A DNA stretch of 64,000 nt from Malus domestica (taxonomy: Eukaryota > Streptophyta > Magnoliopsida > Rosales > Rosaceae): positions 25,998,501-26,062,500 of the forward strand of contig NC_091666.1 of the NCBI RefSeq assembly GCF_042453785.1. The letters run 5' to 3'. Of the stretch, positions 23,704 to 35,393 are shown one piece after another. Under the pieces are notes generated by a model. The model ran no database searches. It had not been told where the DNA came from and saw nothing but the letters and a program-made list of their open reading frames with translations. Position numbers and translations under genes: made by a program. Position 1 is the first letter of the stretch, and every line of letters starts with the position of its first letter.

Positions 23704-25022
23704 CTATCCCTGAAAGCCGACATTGATGTAGAAGTACAATCCAACAAGCGCCACAGCTCCGACGGCGACAGCAATAGGCAGCGCCTTCCCGATTGTTTCT
23801 TCTCTCTGCAACTGCGCTTTTCGCTGCTTTCGGACGTCTTTGCTGTTGGCGTCCTTGGTCACCGGAGGCTGGTATGGCCTAAACCTCCGTTTCGGAGCAC
23901 CACAAACTGCAAACCACAGATTACTTGCACGGGTTAAATTAAAAAGTCCCGATTTAGTCTCTGAATTATTACCTTAGTAAAAATTAGATCCTGAATTTAT
24001 TTTTCGGTAAAATAAGTTCTTAAATTGATTAAAAAATGCTAATTTCATCTCTACTATTATATTCAAAGCTATTTTATCCAATTTTTCTTAAACTTAAGTT
24101 ACTTGACACACTTTAGAATGTAATACCGTCATTTTCTCATCTATAAGCCATTCACATTTCATATAGGTTGCGAATCTAACATCTAATTTATCCTTCAAAG
24201 TTAACTTACACTATTTCTTATGTAAAACTACCAATTTACCTTCTAAAGTTAACTCTATACACTATTTCTTTATGAAAAACTATCAATCTACCCTCTAATG
24301 TGTATCATATACAAGTAACGTGATTTAAATTGATGAAAAATTGCATATAGTAGCTTCGAATATAATATTAGGGATGTAATTGGCAGATTTTTGTAATTCA
24401 AGGACTAAATTTTCTGAAAAAATAGTTTAGAGACCTAATTTTTCCTAAGGTAATAATTTAAGGATTAAATTGGCAATTCACCCTAAAAACTACACCACAT
24501 TTGTACTGCATCTAAAAAAAAAGCTTTGTAATTTGAGAGTGAAATGCATGTCATGTGTAAAAAAATGAAGTGAGTAATTTTCACCAGGGCAGAAATACTT
24601 GTCAGGTAACTTCTCAAAGGGAGTTCTGTCGTTGTATATATACCTGCAGCAGCATCACCATGGCCATCAAGATTAAAGAAGAACAAAGAAAAACCCAAAT
24701 TCGAATCCCGCTCCCGTAGATTAGAATAGTTAGAATATCGCCTTGTTAGAAATAAAAGGTGTAATATGTGGTACCCGCAATCGCGACAAATATATGCTCC
24801 TTTGGAGGCAACGCGCATGGAAAACTTGGGTGCGGCGGAAGAAGCACGAGGCCTGTGCTTGGGAGAAAGCAATAAGAGGTCGTGTGACGAAGAGAAGAAG
24901 GATGATTTTAGCGCGAAACGATCGGGCGGTTGTCGGAGGCCGGCATTGCCCTTCGGAGCTGCCAACGGAGACGGTGGCGCTAGGTGGCTTCTTGTGGTGG
25001 GTGCCTGCAGTTGCAGGGCCAT
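23704..25022 (-). CDS. RBD1: Chloroplast membrane-anchored rubredoxin (RBD1-like)
   Basis: Three exons on the minus strand, 25022-24775, 24643-24585 and 23906-23704, join in frame to 169 residues. The protein has a serine- and proline-rich N terminus like a chloroplast transit peptide (about residues 1-68). A rubredoxin domain follows, with iron-binding cysteines in CRDCG (79, 82) and CPVCGAP (101, 104). A basic linker leads to one C-terminal membrane segment (about 144-163, ALPIAVAVGAVALVGLYFYI). This architecture matches the thylakoid rubredoxin RBD1 (At1g54500 type) needed for photosystem II accumulation. An in-frame ATG at 25175 would add 51 residues, but the ATG at 25022 gives the expected transit-peptide start. 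Exon 2 is only 59 bp. Intron 2 holds a 553-bp foldback element. Confidence 0.95.
23931..24483. mobile_element. Foldback MITE in RBD1 intron 2
   Basis: The left end (gggttaaattaaaaagtcccg..., then gaattattacctta) and the right end (inverted, gggtgaattgcc..., then aaattattaccttag) are imperfect inverted copies over about 130 bp. The arms share attaccttaggaaaaattag-type and ctaatattatattcgaagct-type blocks. No coding capacity and no clear target duplication. It fills most of the 678-bp intron. Confidence 0.82.
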
Positions 25023-25760
25023 GGTGTCGGATGGTAGGGAAGTGAGTGAAAAAGTAGAGTTGGAGTGACGGGAAGATATGAAGAGGATAAGAGAGCGGTG
25101 GGAACAAAAAAGGTGAAGTGGAATTGTGCGAGTCTCATTGGGTGTCGCGTGGCCTTCGAAATCGCCACACACCAATCACTCACACCCACCCCCATTCACA
25201 CCCACGACCCTCTCGACACTTCTATTTTATTTTTTCTTAGGTCCCTAGTCTAACATATCCATAATACCCTGATATTTCTATCCAAATTTTCGTGTTTTTG
25301 GATTACCGATATTTTTTTGAACTACCGATATTTCCGATATCATTGATATTTTAGACGTTGCTAAGTCACTCATGTATCTTACCATGCAATGTATAAAGTG
25401 TAAAATATTGTACTAATTCATTATATATAAATGATTATGGTGTGTTTAAACTTCTTTCATTAATTACTACATATTTTCTACACACACAATATTTGCCAGC
25501 TCGCTATATAATCAACCTAAATCAGTTATATCTATCATGCAATGCATTTCCTTCCAATTTTTTGTGATAAACTAATAGATAATTGACTAAATAAATATCC
25601 TGCAAAGTTTCAATAAAAATTTCCAAGTTTTTCTTACAATTTCCGTGGTTTTTATTCAATTTTTATCGATATCGATAATATCCCAATATTTCCATCGAAA
25701 TTTCTATGTTTTTGGACAACCGATATTTCCGATATCATCGATATTTTATACCTTGGGTCC
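25023..25760. repeat. RBD1 upstream region with a direct repeat of an AT-rich unit
   Basis: The first 200 bp are the likely RBD1 promoter and leader. At about 25265-25365 and 25677-25756 two direct copies share cgatatttccgatatc, preceded by tttttggaNNaccgatattt. The 310 bp between are AT-rich and unrecognised. The pair may be ends of one old element or a duplication. Confidence 0.6.
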
Positions 25761-25799
25761 GTATGATTATTGTCAGTTTATAATAGTATCGGATTCACT

Positions 25800-25895
25800 A
25801 TTTACGAGATTCGAATCTAATATTTCGTGGATAGCGAATTCGATACCAAATTAGACTGCTTATTGTATGATTTAGCTGAAATCCGTGTTTTTATT
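25800..25895 (+). mobile_element. SINE remnant
   Basis: A worn partial copy of the SINE at 15979-16180: gagattcgaatctaa, tggatagcgaattcgatacc and aaattagactgcttattgta match the 3' half of the other copies. A second, weaker trace (atttgaatctcgtcggtgg) is at about 26177-26196. Confidence 0.6.
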
Positions 25896-26359
25896 ATAAA
25901 TATTTTGAAAAATTTACTAACATTTTGAAAATATTTCTTAGAACGCACTCGGTGCCTTTTGAAAAAGTAATTGGAAATACTTTGTAAAAAAATATTAGAA
26001 AGTGTTTCTTGATTCAACAGGCATGTCGAAATTTTTTCTGCAAAATATAGTCACTCTTTTGGTTGTAAGAAGATATTTTTAGCCGTTCCGAAACGAATCT
26101 TAATCGAGTGCTTTTATTAGCAAGTGGTTTTTTATTACAATGGTGGAAAGAAGTTAAATCTTTACACGACAGTATGGATTTGAATCTCGTCGGTGGCTAA
26201 TCTAACAAAACATATTTTTTGACAAAAAAATAAATAATAAATAAAGTGTTTTTATTATAAATGTATTAAAAATTTACTAAAATACCCTCAATTTAACAGA
26301 GATTTGTACAGAATGACCAAAATGGTTGACGGTGGACAATCTCAGAAACCATTTATATT

Positions 26360-26570
26360 GATTTAAAATTGTAAGAACTAAAGTGAGGAATTATACTAAT
26401 CTCATGGACCATTTTGACTAAAAAGCATTCTTTTGGTTGTTAAGGCCTTTCCAAAACTAAAAAGCATTCTTTTGGTTTTTACACTCTAAATTGTAAGAAC
26501 TAAAGTGAGGAATTATGCTAATCTCATGGACCATTTTAACTAAAAAGCATTCTTTTGATTTTTCTGATTT
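26360..26570. repeat. Tandem duplication, about 124-bp spacing
   Basis: A block from aaattgtaagaactaaagtg to taaaaagcattcttttg occurs at about 26367-26440 and again at about 26491-26557 with few changes. An extra partial unit (aaaactaaaaagcattc) lies between. No coding capacity. Confidence 0.82.
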
Positions 26571-26663
26571 ATGACTTCTTGTATTCTAAAACGAGTCTCA
26601 ACGAGTGATTTCGACAACTCCCTTCACTGATTGGAATGCGAGAAGTTATAAATCAGAAAAATC
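26557..26663. repeat. Hairpin: 23-bp inverted repeat with 61-bp loop
   Basis: gatttttctgatttatgac at 26557 and its inverse at 26641-26663 pair over 23 bases with one mismatch. It may be a tiny MITE or the end of the neighbouring tandem repeat. Confidence 0.8.
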
Positions 26664-27057
26664 AAGAATAGAGGGGAGAAGTCATGGTTCATAAGAACGA
26701 AATCAACATCAGTAATTCCAATTCACATTCCAAAGTTAACAGGACATCTTCGTGCCCACGAGAAGAAAATTACCGTTTTGCCCCCCAAAAATAACCTTTC
26801 TACATGGTGATGCAGACAAGTCTGGTGTGGGTTTCGGAAGTTACTTGAAACTAAACGATGGAAAAATCACCATCATGGCTTTCATTGAAGTTATAACAAT
26901 CCAAGTCAAAACTACAAAAAGAAAAACATATAATCTTGAGACACTTTCACGAAATCCGAATTTTTACAGTGTCATGAAAATCGGCATCTCAACTACAACA
27001 AAATTACTACTGTAAAGTTTGGAGGCTTGGCTGAAGAGGAGTCAAAAGTCATAGCAG

Positions 27058-29198
27058 CTACCAAGGCTTCAGGTCGCCCACCGGCCCTGCTGTCCAGTTC
27101 AGGATCTTCTCACCTGGTTTCAAGAAAACATCAGGGCTGTGCGGCAACTTGCGCGCGAGTCCATTCAGAACTTGGTGGAAAGCATCTCCTGATTCGGCTG
27201 GCTGTGGGAATAACATTGCTTGCTTCATTGAAGGGTTTGCGAGCAATCTCTGCTTCCTCAATATCAGTTCAGGTGGGATTGAAGTGAGTATGGTGTCCAA
27301 GTTGGGGACGTCCTTCTCATCAACAAACACGCCAATCTCTTCCCAAGGGATGGCATCGGCAAAGGGTAGAACAATGTCGTCTGCTATGATAACAGGAATG
27401 CAGCCAAAAATCACTGCTTCGACCAATCTTGGACTCCAGGGAGCCCAGCCGAGAGGGCACAAACAAAAGACTGCTCGTTGCATGTCCTCATAGTATGTGG
27501 TGGGGTGCTCGGTAGAGATGTCAAAAAGCGGATTGTCTTTGAAGTTCTCCCACACTGCTGCTCGTGCACCTCTGTACAGTAAAAAAAGTTAGACCATCTC
27601 CTGCCCTGACCTATTTTCATATTAGTGTTATCTAGCAAACCAAAGAACCGAAACTCTCATTTCTTTACATATAGGTTATGGATGAATTACCTTGCATAAT
27701 AACCACCTTCGGGATCATTTCCCACATCATAAAATAATCCTCGGAAGTAAACAAAGATGGACCGAGGAGTTTTCTCAGGAATTAGGTGGGTTTGCATCTT
27801 CTGTGGAGGAGCATAAGGAGGAACTGTAATTGAGCCCTCTTTCAAGCAAACATGATTTTTTTGCCCAAAAGTCTGAACCAAAGTTGCGCGTTGGAGCATG
27901 GGAAGAATTCCTCTTTCAATAGCCTTCTCTTCCTGCAATAGTTACACAACAAATTCAGATAATTGACATGCTCAAATACAACAAATAAATGTACATCAGG
28001 AAAGAAGTAAGCTCTACAGGAATATCGGAACAAGTTAACATATTCCAATTGGTTCAAACATGTATTCGGACCGTCAAAAAACCATGAGAGAACTAAGACG
28101 CAAACCAAGCTTCTAAATCTAACCAGATAATGAAAACATGCTCCAAAGTCATGAGGCACTACGAAAAAATGATCAGCCCCTTCTGTCCGGTTCCAATATG
28201 GCCAATTCGAAGAAATAAGTTGTATTGCACTTCTCATCATCCGTGGTGACTTGAAAGGCAACGGAAGGCCATTGGGTGTCAGGTCACAAGTGGTGTATAC
28301 AGGAGTATAAAACCAATCTGCTTCTTCAGGATTAAGGGTTCGGACGGGGCTAGACAGGAGAAACCGATGCATAAATATCTCAGCTGCAAACATGTGGTTG
28401 AGGCATCTGGGATCCTTCTGCAGAATCTTCTTGTTGTATTTGCTTGGAAGCTCATAAACGAAAACTTTCAACCTTCCCACTGGGTCATCATCCAAGACAT
28501 CACCAGCACTACCTACATTTGGTACAAACAAACCTTACTTAAGTTCTCATACAATTGTATTCCTCAGCAGATTCTGAATCTGTATACAATCGACAGACTT
28601 CTAAAGAACAAATCCAACAAATTCAAAAGCATAAAAACGCAAAATTCTTGGTACGTGGAGTTCATAAACATCGTCACAACAGCATTATTATATCTTTGCT
28701 GCCCTTCTGGGATCTACAACTCCAGCTAAACAAACCAGCATTACTACGTATGTAACTTGAAAATCGACAGATCAAATCAGACCTCAAATTCGAACACTAA
28801 ACTTGTTTCCGAGACTAAGCTAATTATTGTCAAATCAAAATTAAGAACAATGTGTAAATTAACAATGATAAGAGCTAAATCAACACCCACCATTACATAT
28901 GTCCAATTGTACCTCAAATTTAGATCCAAAAGATATACCAGACCTACGAACACACCATCAATCAAAACCGAAACTTCAAGTGATCAAAACTCAGGTAGCA
29001 TTTAAAGGCAGCAAAATGAAATTCGAAATCGAAAAACGGCAAAAAACCCAAGAACAACCGAATAATGTAAATCGAAAAAATAAAGTCTTTCTGCTTCCTA
29101 CCTGAAATTCTCTCAGTGCGGGCCTGCTCCCCTGAACCAAACCCCACCACAAAGGCAGCAACAAGAAACCCAGCAAAACCCAGCTTCCAAATTCTCAT
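27058..29198 (-). CDS. IRX10L: Glucuronoxylan beta-1,4-xylosyltransferase, IRX10/IRX10L type (GT47)
   Basis: Four exons on the minus strand, 29198-29102, 28512-28124, 27932-27691 and 27571-27058, join in frame to 413 residues, the usual length for the family. IRX10 proteins extend the xylan backbone in the Golgi for secondary (IRX10) or primary (IRX10L) walls. Residues 1-23 (MRIWKLGFAGFLVAAFVVGFG) form a signal peptide or anchor. Then come RTERISGSAGDVL, GRLKVFVYELPSKYNKK, DPRCLNHMFAAEIFMHRFLL, EADWFYTPVY, the NRTEGADHFFVVPHDFGACF motif, and the exostosin-type C-terminal half with CLCPLGWAPWSPRLVEAV and FGCIPVIIADDIVLPFADAI. It ends LNWTAGPVGDLKPW. I cannot tell IRX10 from IRX10L with certainty; annotated relatives of this type are usually called IRX10L. 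One odd residue: the exon 2/3 border gives HYL-EEK where I recall HYQ-EEK. Confidence 0.95.
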
Positions 29199-29987
29199 AT
29201 TTCTCCCCCAATCCTTCTCTTTCTTCAGCTACAAAATCAGGTACCCAGCAAAAGTAGGAGGGTTCTGAAGGTTATGAGCCAAAGAAGCAGATGGGTTCTT
29301 TAGTAATCTGGTAAAGCTGCTAGTTGGGACGTCGAAAGCAGAATTGGTTGGATGATTCCTTCAAACTTGTTGGCCTTTTTTTTTTTATTACTTTAAAATC
29401 TCTGGCTACAGCCTTTCAGCAGCAGAGAGAAAGTTCACAAGAAATGAAGGAAAAAAAGGTAAAATTTGGGGTTGAAGAAACAAGGAAGAGAAGATCTCTT
29501 CTGGGTTGTTTGGTTTGTAATTTATTCAGCGTCCATGGAGGTTCGATGGCAAGTCCACCTCGGTCCTCGACACCCGAAGACCAAACCTCCCCAACCTGCT
29601 CTTTTCTGGTTAGGAATTTACTAAGGTGATGTTTAACTACGCACCATATTTTACTTTTCACACACATTTATTAATTTCTATTCGTTGATTTTTTTCAATT
29701 CATCCAATCTGATGATCAAAAATTAAAAAGATGTATAAGAAGTAAAAAAAAATATGTGAATATCACATTTTTTTACTAAATAATTCATTTTTGGTCAATG
29801 AAATAAAATGGAAGTCGTATCAAGTTTGGGTTAAATGCATTTACACCATAAGGTTGGTTTATCTGTAAAATGAGATACGAGGTTTTAATTTTTGCATTTA
29901 TACTACGTGATTTTTGAAAATAATTTAAAAAATAAAGTACTAAATACTGAAATTGACGATTAGTGACTGCATAAAATTTAGGTCAAG
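29199..29987. other. IRX10L upstream region
   Basis: The first part is the probable leader and promoter of the minus-strand gene. From about 29640 the sequence becomes AT-rich without recognisable genes. Plus-strand frames here are not supported. Confidence 0.5.
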
Positions 29988-29992
29988 TTTAT

Positions 29993-32267
29993 TGACACAC
30001 TCCAACCGAGATCAAGGCATGCTCGTCGTTACGTGAGGGTGACGTAGTCATGTGCACAGTGCGGAAGCAATTAAGATAAGAAATATACGAGTAAATAAAA
30101 ACCGAAGTTACTAATGTGCACTAATAAACGGGAAGTGCTCAAAGTGAGATACAAGAGTAAATACTCATAATCAGAGCATATAAAGTCTAGGTGCAGTCCA
30201 ATAGGACAAGTACTAATTATACAGTACCAAAAGATGTCCTACTAAATATAAAATTTGTCACAACAGCCGAAAATCCTCAAACGCCACCAATAGCAAGCCA
30301 ACCTAAAACCTGGAGGAACGCAAAACAGAAAACGTGAGTTGGTAAAAACAAATGTTTCAAAATCATTTCATTTCTCAAAAGTTCTAACCCCTCGCCGTAA
30401 AATATGTATAATTTTCCTAGAAATAGAATATAAGTATATGCATAAATATATATGTAAATATATCAATTCAAATCATACTTCACATATTCATAATCATAAG
30501 TATGTCATGCCAAGATATAACAGAGTAAGTAATTCAGGTGTGAATAGATTCATGGAAAATAACATATTAGCCGGAAGCCCTGCATAAGTCTGTACGACTG
30601 AATTCATAGCTCATTAGTCAATCTAGCCGGAGTCACTATAATGACCTGTATGACACTATACTACACACGAGTCGGAACACTAAAAGGGTCTGTACGACAA
30701 TACTGGGTGTAATATAGTTATGCTCAATACTATGCTCTCATGATAGCTGAGCGATAAATCGCTAGTCACCTATGAGTCGGAACCACCTATGATGGCCTGT
30801 ACGACAAGACTGTGCAGCTAAATTGGATCCAATGTGAGCATATGGTGTGGGATGTGACATTAATAACAGGTCTGTACTCTATCTCTAGTAATTCACAATC
30901 ACCCGGGGTGCAAGTTTATGAGCTTAAAGCTTCTCAATTAATCATAACTTTAAATCACATTCACAATTCATAACTCACATGGGCTTACCTGAGCGTCTAC
31001 ATCACCACAATTATATATCATGCATCATATACTATTTCATAAACAAAATATAATTTTATATGCATGGCATTCAAGGCATACTTTCATTTAAACACATTTT
31101 CTGGGAAAATATCAAGTATATAAGTATATACTGAAAACCAAAAGCCCACTCATTGGTATGTCGAAGGGTCGTAACCCCCGAGTCGCCCTTGACTGCGCTC
31201 GTCCTCGAGATAAGTCTCACCTATATGCGAATTAACTGAATAAACGTTAATTTAAAGTACATAACCAAAACTAACTAATAACTTCTCATACATTGCTCAA
31301 ATGGGGTGTTTGAATATACCAATGTGATCTACACAACCTCACGAACATCCCCATATTTTTAGAAAAATTTTCCAACCATCCACGCGCAGGGAACCTTAAT
31401 GAAAACCCTAACTGCCGTTAGGAGTATTCCGTTAAATAGTAACGAAATCCGTTAAACTAACCAATGCCGTTAGGAATATTCCGTCAATGTTGACGGAATA
31501 TTCCATCATCCTCTACCTCAGAACTCCGCCAACCGTCGTCGTCGCCAGAAAACTGGGAATTTTTCAAACTTCCATTTCTCATCCATTTCTCAGTCAAATT
31601 TCATGAAACTTAAACCAATTTGAAGCTTGACACGAATAGAACACAACCATACCTTTTAAAAGCCCTAAAACCCATGGGATTCGCTGGAAAACTCCTCGAC
31701 ACTCCGGCCAAACCTGCAACTCGTCGAATCTCACTATTCCGACATCCAAAATCTTCCAACGAACCACTCCTAGCCTCGTGAGGACCTCCTTAAGCTACCT
31801 ATAAGCTTGAAATCCCCAAAAAAAATGAGATTTTACGTTTGTATGAATAGTACCTTAATCGGAGTTCAAGAGAAACTAGGATTTTCGAAGGAGTTCTTAT
31901 CTAAAAATGGTACCATTCAACTTGTATGAACCTCAGAGACACGATGGTGTACTTTAAACCCTCGATCTGCAACTTTCCATTCGTGTTGTTGTTGGTCCGT
32001 ACGTGAGGGAGGGAGAGAAAGTGAGTCCGAGGGAAAGAGAGCACGGAAGAGAAGAGAGAGGAAGGGTTTGTGTGTGTGTGAGTGGTCCACAAGGTCACGA
32101 ACCAAAACCACAAAACCAAAAAACCAAATTCCAATTTTTTTCCAAAAATTAAGGAAAATGTAAGTTTGGACCACTATTTACATGCATAACACACCACAAC
32201 GCTCACATTCAAGGGTAAAATAGTCAACTCACGTCATCGATAATTTATTTCGGGATGGGTTGTGACA
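29993..32267 (-). mobile_element. Solo LTR (probably Gypsy, Tekay/Del-like) with TSD
   Basis: The 2275-bp stretch begins TGACACACTCCAACC and ends GGGATGGGTTGTGACA, so both strands read TG...CA. It is flanked by an exact 5-bp repeat tttat at 29988-29992 and 32268-32272. No internal protein region and no second copy are present, so it is a solo LTR left by recombination. The minus-strand start (tgtcacaacccatcccg) is typical of plant LTRs. Repeated gtacgac/gagtcgga units in 30590-30830 resemble long Tekay-type LTRs; the lineage is inference. Within it, 31410-31505 carries two copies of tgccgttaggaRtattccgt. Confidence 0.9.
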
Positions 32268-32325
32268 TTTATGCTACATCAGCATATAGCGTCTAATCAA
32301 ATGACAAAAAAAAATATTGACTTAT

Positions 32326-32573
32326 GAGTCATTTGATAACTATTACGTTTCAATTTTTAGTTTTTGTTTCCACTTTTTAAACATTTGAAAACTAATTTCT
32401 TGAGTTTTCAAAATTTTCTTGAATTTTCACTTTTAGTTTTTATTTATTTATTTATTTAGAACTAAAAATTGAAAGTTGCTACCAAACAAATTTTCAGAAA
32501 ATTAAAAACTAAAAACCAAAAACCAAATACAAAAAATTAAAAATTAAAAACGAAATGATTATCAAACGACCCC
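32326..32573. mobile_element. MITE family B, copy 1
   Basis: The ends gagtcatttgataac and (inverted) ggggtcgtttgataatca form an AT-rich foldback; the arms are rich in tttttagttttt and its inverse. Related to 35830-36103, whose ends also read rttgtttgataa. Such ends recall hAT-type MITEs. Length about 248 bp. Confidence 0.75.
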
Positions 32574-33000
32574 TTAAAATTTGTTAGCTAAGCTAAAACA
32601 ATTAGCTTTATTTCTGTGCCAAAATTTGAGTTCTCTTTATAGATGAATTATGTAAAACACCATTCGTGTAAAAGATAGTTTATGTCAAAGAAAAAGATAT
32701 GCAGGTAGATTAAATGAATGTCCTCATTTATAAAGTTTTCATGTTATCGCAAATAGTGGATTATCCTGATAATTAAGGTATTTTTTTTTCAACTCATAGT
32801 TATATGATTTAAACCTTTTTAAGGTACTCTCAGGCCTCGCTTGTTACGGAGGACTAACTCGGACTAGACTAATTTTAGAGACTAAACTAAATTTGTTTGG
32901 CATGAACTAAGCAACATAAGAATATTAAAGTGTTTGGTGTAGTGTTGAACTAAACTACAGACTATATTATTTTTACCTTTTAGGACTTTTTATTTTTCCA

Positions 33001-33159
33001 AGTACAACGATATTTTTACACTAAGGGGAGATGGAGTTTAGCTAAGCCACAATGGGTAGCCTAGTTTGGTATTGAATTTGTTATCCACGAGATTCGAACC
33101 TAAGATCTCTCACTTATAAGCGAAGAGGAATACCACCATACTGTAGTACTGAGTGGCAA
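33001..33159 (-). mobile_element. SINE copy, minus strand
   Basis: Read on the minus strand it has gccactcagtactacagtatg, then ggttcgaatctcgtggat, aaattcaataccaaactaggc and ttagtgtaaaaatatcgttg, matching the copies at 15979 and 35204. About 159 bp. Confidence 0.82.
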
Positions 33160-33294
33160 AATATTTTTAGAACTTAGATTTACTTTTTATATATTTTTAA
33201 TTTTTCTGTCTTAAAAAAACAAAAAACAAAAATATAATAATTTATCAACCCCGCCATTTTCATTCCGTTAATCTCTAGATGAGATTTTGTCTTT

Positions 33295-33905
33295 CTGGTT
33301 AGACTTAGGGTGGTTTGGTATGGGATCCCAATCCGAAAATGGGATCTCGAATTCCAAACCGAAAATTTTTGAGACAGAAATTTGAAGACCAATCTCAAAA
33401 CAAAATTTCAGTATTCCCAATTTTTGGGAATCCCGAAATATTTTTGCTATTTCGGTTTGGTATTCGCAAATTTCATACAAATTGAAATGGCAATCATTCA
33501 TACCAAGTTAAATTAACATGCAACCAAAATAAAATAAGTAACAAACCCAAAAACAAAAAAAATAAGTTAAAAAACCTAATACGTTCGAAAACTAACAATA
33601 CAATTTTTTGATTTCGTGTTGAAGAAATAGACACATTTGTGGGAGGTTCGTACTGGCAAATGTGGCAATAAAGGGCTATGCTTACTACCTGAGACTACAC
33701 CAATTATATTGCTACTAGTAGTTAGCAACAATTCAAATGTATAATACCAATTATTTACTTTCGGTTCGGTATGGGATTACCGAAATATTGAGTAGACAAT
33801 ACCGAATCCTGTACCGAAATTTTGGGATCAGTTCGGTATTTCATCCCAAAAATTTCAGGAATTTTGGTTTTGGATCGGGATTTTCAGGAATTTTTTCTAG
33901 CCCTA
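33295..33905. repeat. AT-rich repeat with ttcggt/accgaa motifs
   Basis: The flanks of this block (33305-33470 and 33755-33890) carry many short inverted pieces such as gggatcccaatccg, tttcggtttggtattc, cggttcggtatgggatt and tacctaccgaaat-like strings. It looks like a foldback element, but the borders are not clear. Confidence 0.5.
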
Positions 33906-34448
33906 GTCGGACTAAAATTGTCTTATCTTTCTCTCCTTTTTTACATCTTCTTGCAAACTCCATGATTGTCTGCAAATCTTCAACCCCAAAACCATTGGGA
34001 AAAAAATGATTAAAATTTTTGGAGAGTGGGCTTAGTGCAGGCGTCGGGAGATGGAGATGAGGCAACAAGTCGCTCAGGCCCGTTTGATTCAGTTTCGTTA
34101 TAGAGGGAAATCTGGGTTGTGGGTTCGTCAATCTCATAAGAGAGAGAGAGAAATCAATTTGAAGTTAAAGAGGGGGTTGGGGTCGCGAGACGATGTAGAT
34201 CCACGAGAGCCATTTTTTATTTGGTGAATGGAGAAGGGGGCTGTTGTTGCTTATCTACGAAGGAGAAAGCAAGATTAGAAAGGTTCTTAGCAATCCCATG
34301 CTTAAGGACGGGATTGCTAATACCCTTCTAGCGAGGCCGCTAGTGAAAATGAGTCAGGATTTACCGCTAATAATTACGTTACCAACCGTGGGATTCTAGT
34401 CCCAGTTAAGACAGTTCCTCTTAAGACGGTGTAACAAATGGGGCTTTA

Positions 34449-35188
34449 GACTCATAATATAGATTAATACAAAATATCAATTGTAATAGGAAAAAAATTA
34501 ATGTTATCACAAATTTAAAGAAGGAAGGATATCATCCAATAATAACAATCACTAGCCTTCATGCACGCGTATTTTTTGAATCACGGTGTGCTACGTGCGA
34601 CTACACATTTTTTGAATCACATTATTGCTAGCCTATTGTGAGGCTAAACTCACCCACCTCCTCCTTAGTGTAGATAATATTGTTTGTTAAAAAAAATAAA
34701 CAATCATTTGACAACTAATTGAATCACATTACTAGGCGCGTATGAAAGACTTTTTTTTATAACCGGCACTATGTGCCTCTTAAGATATTTTGAACGTGTT
34801 TAAAAATAAAGAAAATAATATTTAATAAACAACTAATTGAATCACATTATTGCTAGCCCATTGTGAGGTACTAATTATAAAAATAAAAAAAATAAAAAAA
34901 CTGTACAAAAAAAAATAATTATAAAAAACATTGTTTATATGACGAAAATATCCTACATTATTTTGGGATGCTTTTGAACTTTTTTGTTTGCGAGGCATTT
35001 TTGTCTTATTATTTTTTTTGAAGCCCGTGATCCCAAATGGGCTTCCGGTTTTAAATAGTAGTGTATATTATTATCTGGAAAGAAAAAAAAAATATAATTT
35101 TATATCATGATAAGTTTGTTAGGTTTTGCATTTCCTTTTGTTTTTTTTTTGTTTTTTTTGTAAATAATCATGTTGTATTTGTTAAGTT
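34449..35188. other. Repeat-rich intergenic stretch
   Basis: AT-rich; the phrase attgaatcacattattgct with gcccattgtgagg (or gcctattgtgagg) occurs near 34613-34643 and again near 34837-34868, and a shorter piece near 34720. No genes are seen. Confidence 0.5.
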
Positions 35189-35203
35189 AATAATTTGGGA
35201 AAT

Positions 35204-35378
35204 TGTGCCACTCAGTACTACGGTCTGGTCGTATTTCTCTTCATTTGGAAGTGAGAGGTCTTAAGTTTGAATCTCGTGGATAGCAAATTTATTACCAAAT
35301 TAGGTTGCTCATTGTGTAGCTTAGCTAAACTCCCCCTCCTCTAGTGTAAAAATATCGATGTACTAAAAAAATAATAAT
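35204..35378 (+). mobile_element. SINE copy with target-site duplication
   Basis: The element has the internal ttgaatctcgtgg box, the shared body and a tail of aataataat. It is flanked by a 15-bp direct repeat, aataatttgggaaat, at 35189-35203 and 35379-35393. This length of duplication is the mark of LINE-driven retroposition and defines the borders of the family. Confidence 0.92.
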
Positions 35379-35393
35379 AATAATTTGGGAAAT

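Larger units (their letters stand above)
32832..34448. mobile_element. Possible larger TIR element carrying nested insertions
   Basis: The left end (gcctcgcttgttacggaggac) and inverted right end (gccccatttgttacaccgtc) are similar, and further in both carry ggact/gggactag-type blocks. Between them lie a SINE (33001-33159) and a region rich in ttcggt motifs (33300-33900). No transposase frame is seen. The call rests on weak end similarity. Confidence 0.4.

Noticed and set aside
24743..25068. Plus-strand frames opposite RBD1 exon 1
   Set aside because: The minus strand encodes a well-supported transit peptide and rubredoxin start; the plus frames are its shadows.
27027..27493. Plus-strand frames opposite the last IRX10L exon
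   Set aside because: The minus strand carries the conserved GT47 C-terminal half; the plus frames are high-GC shadows.
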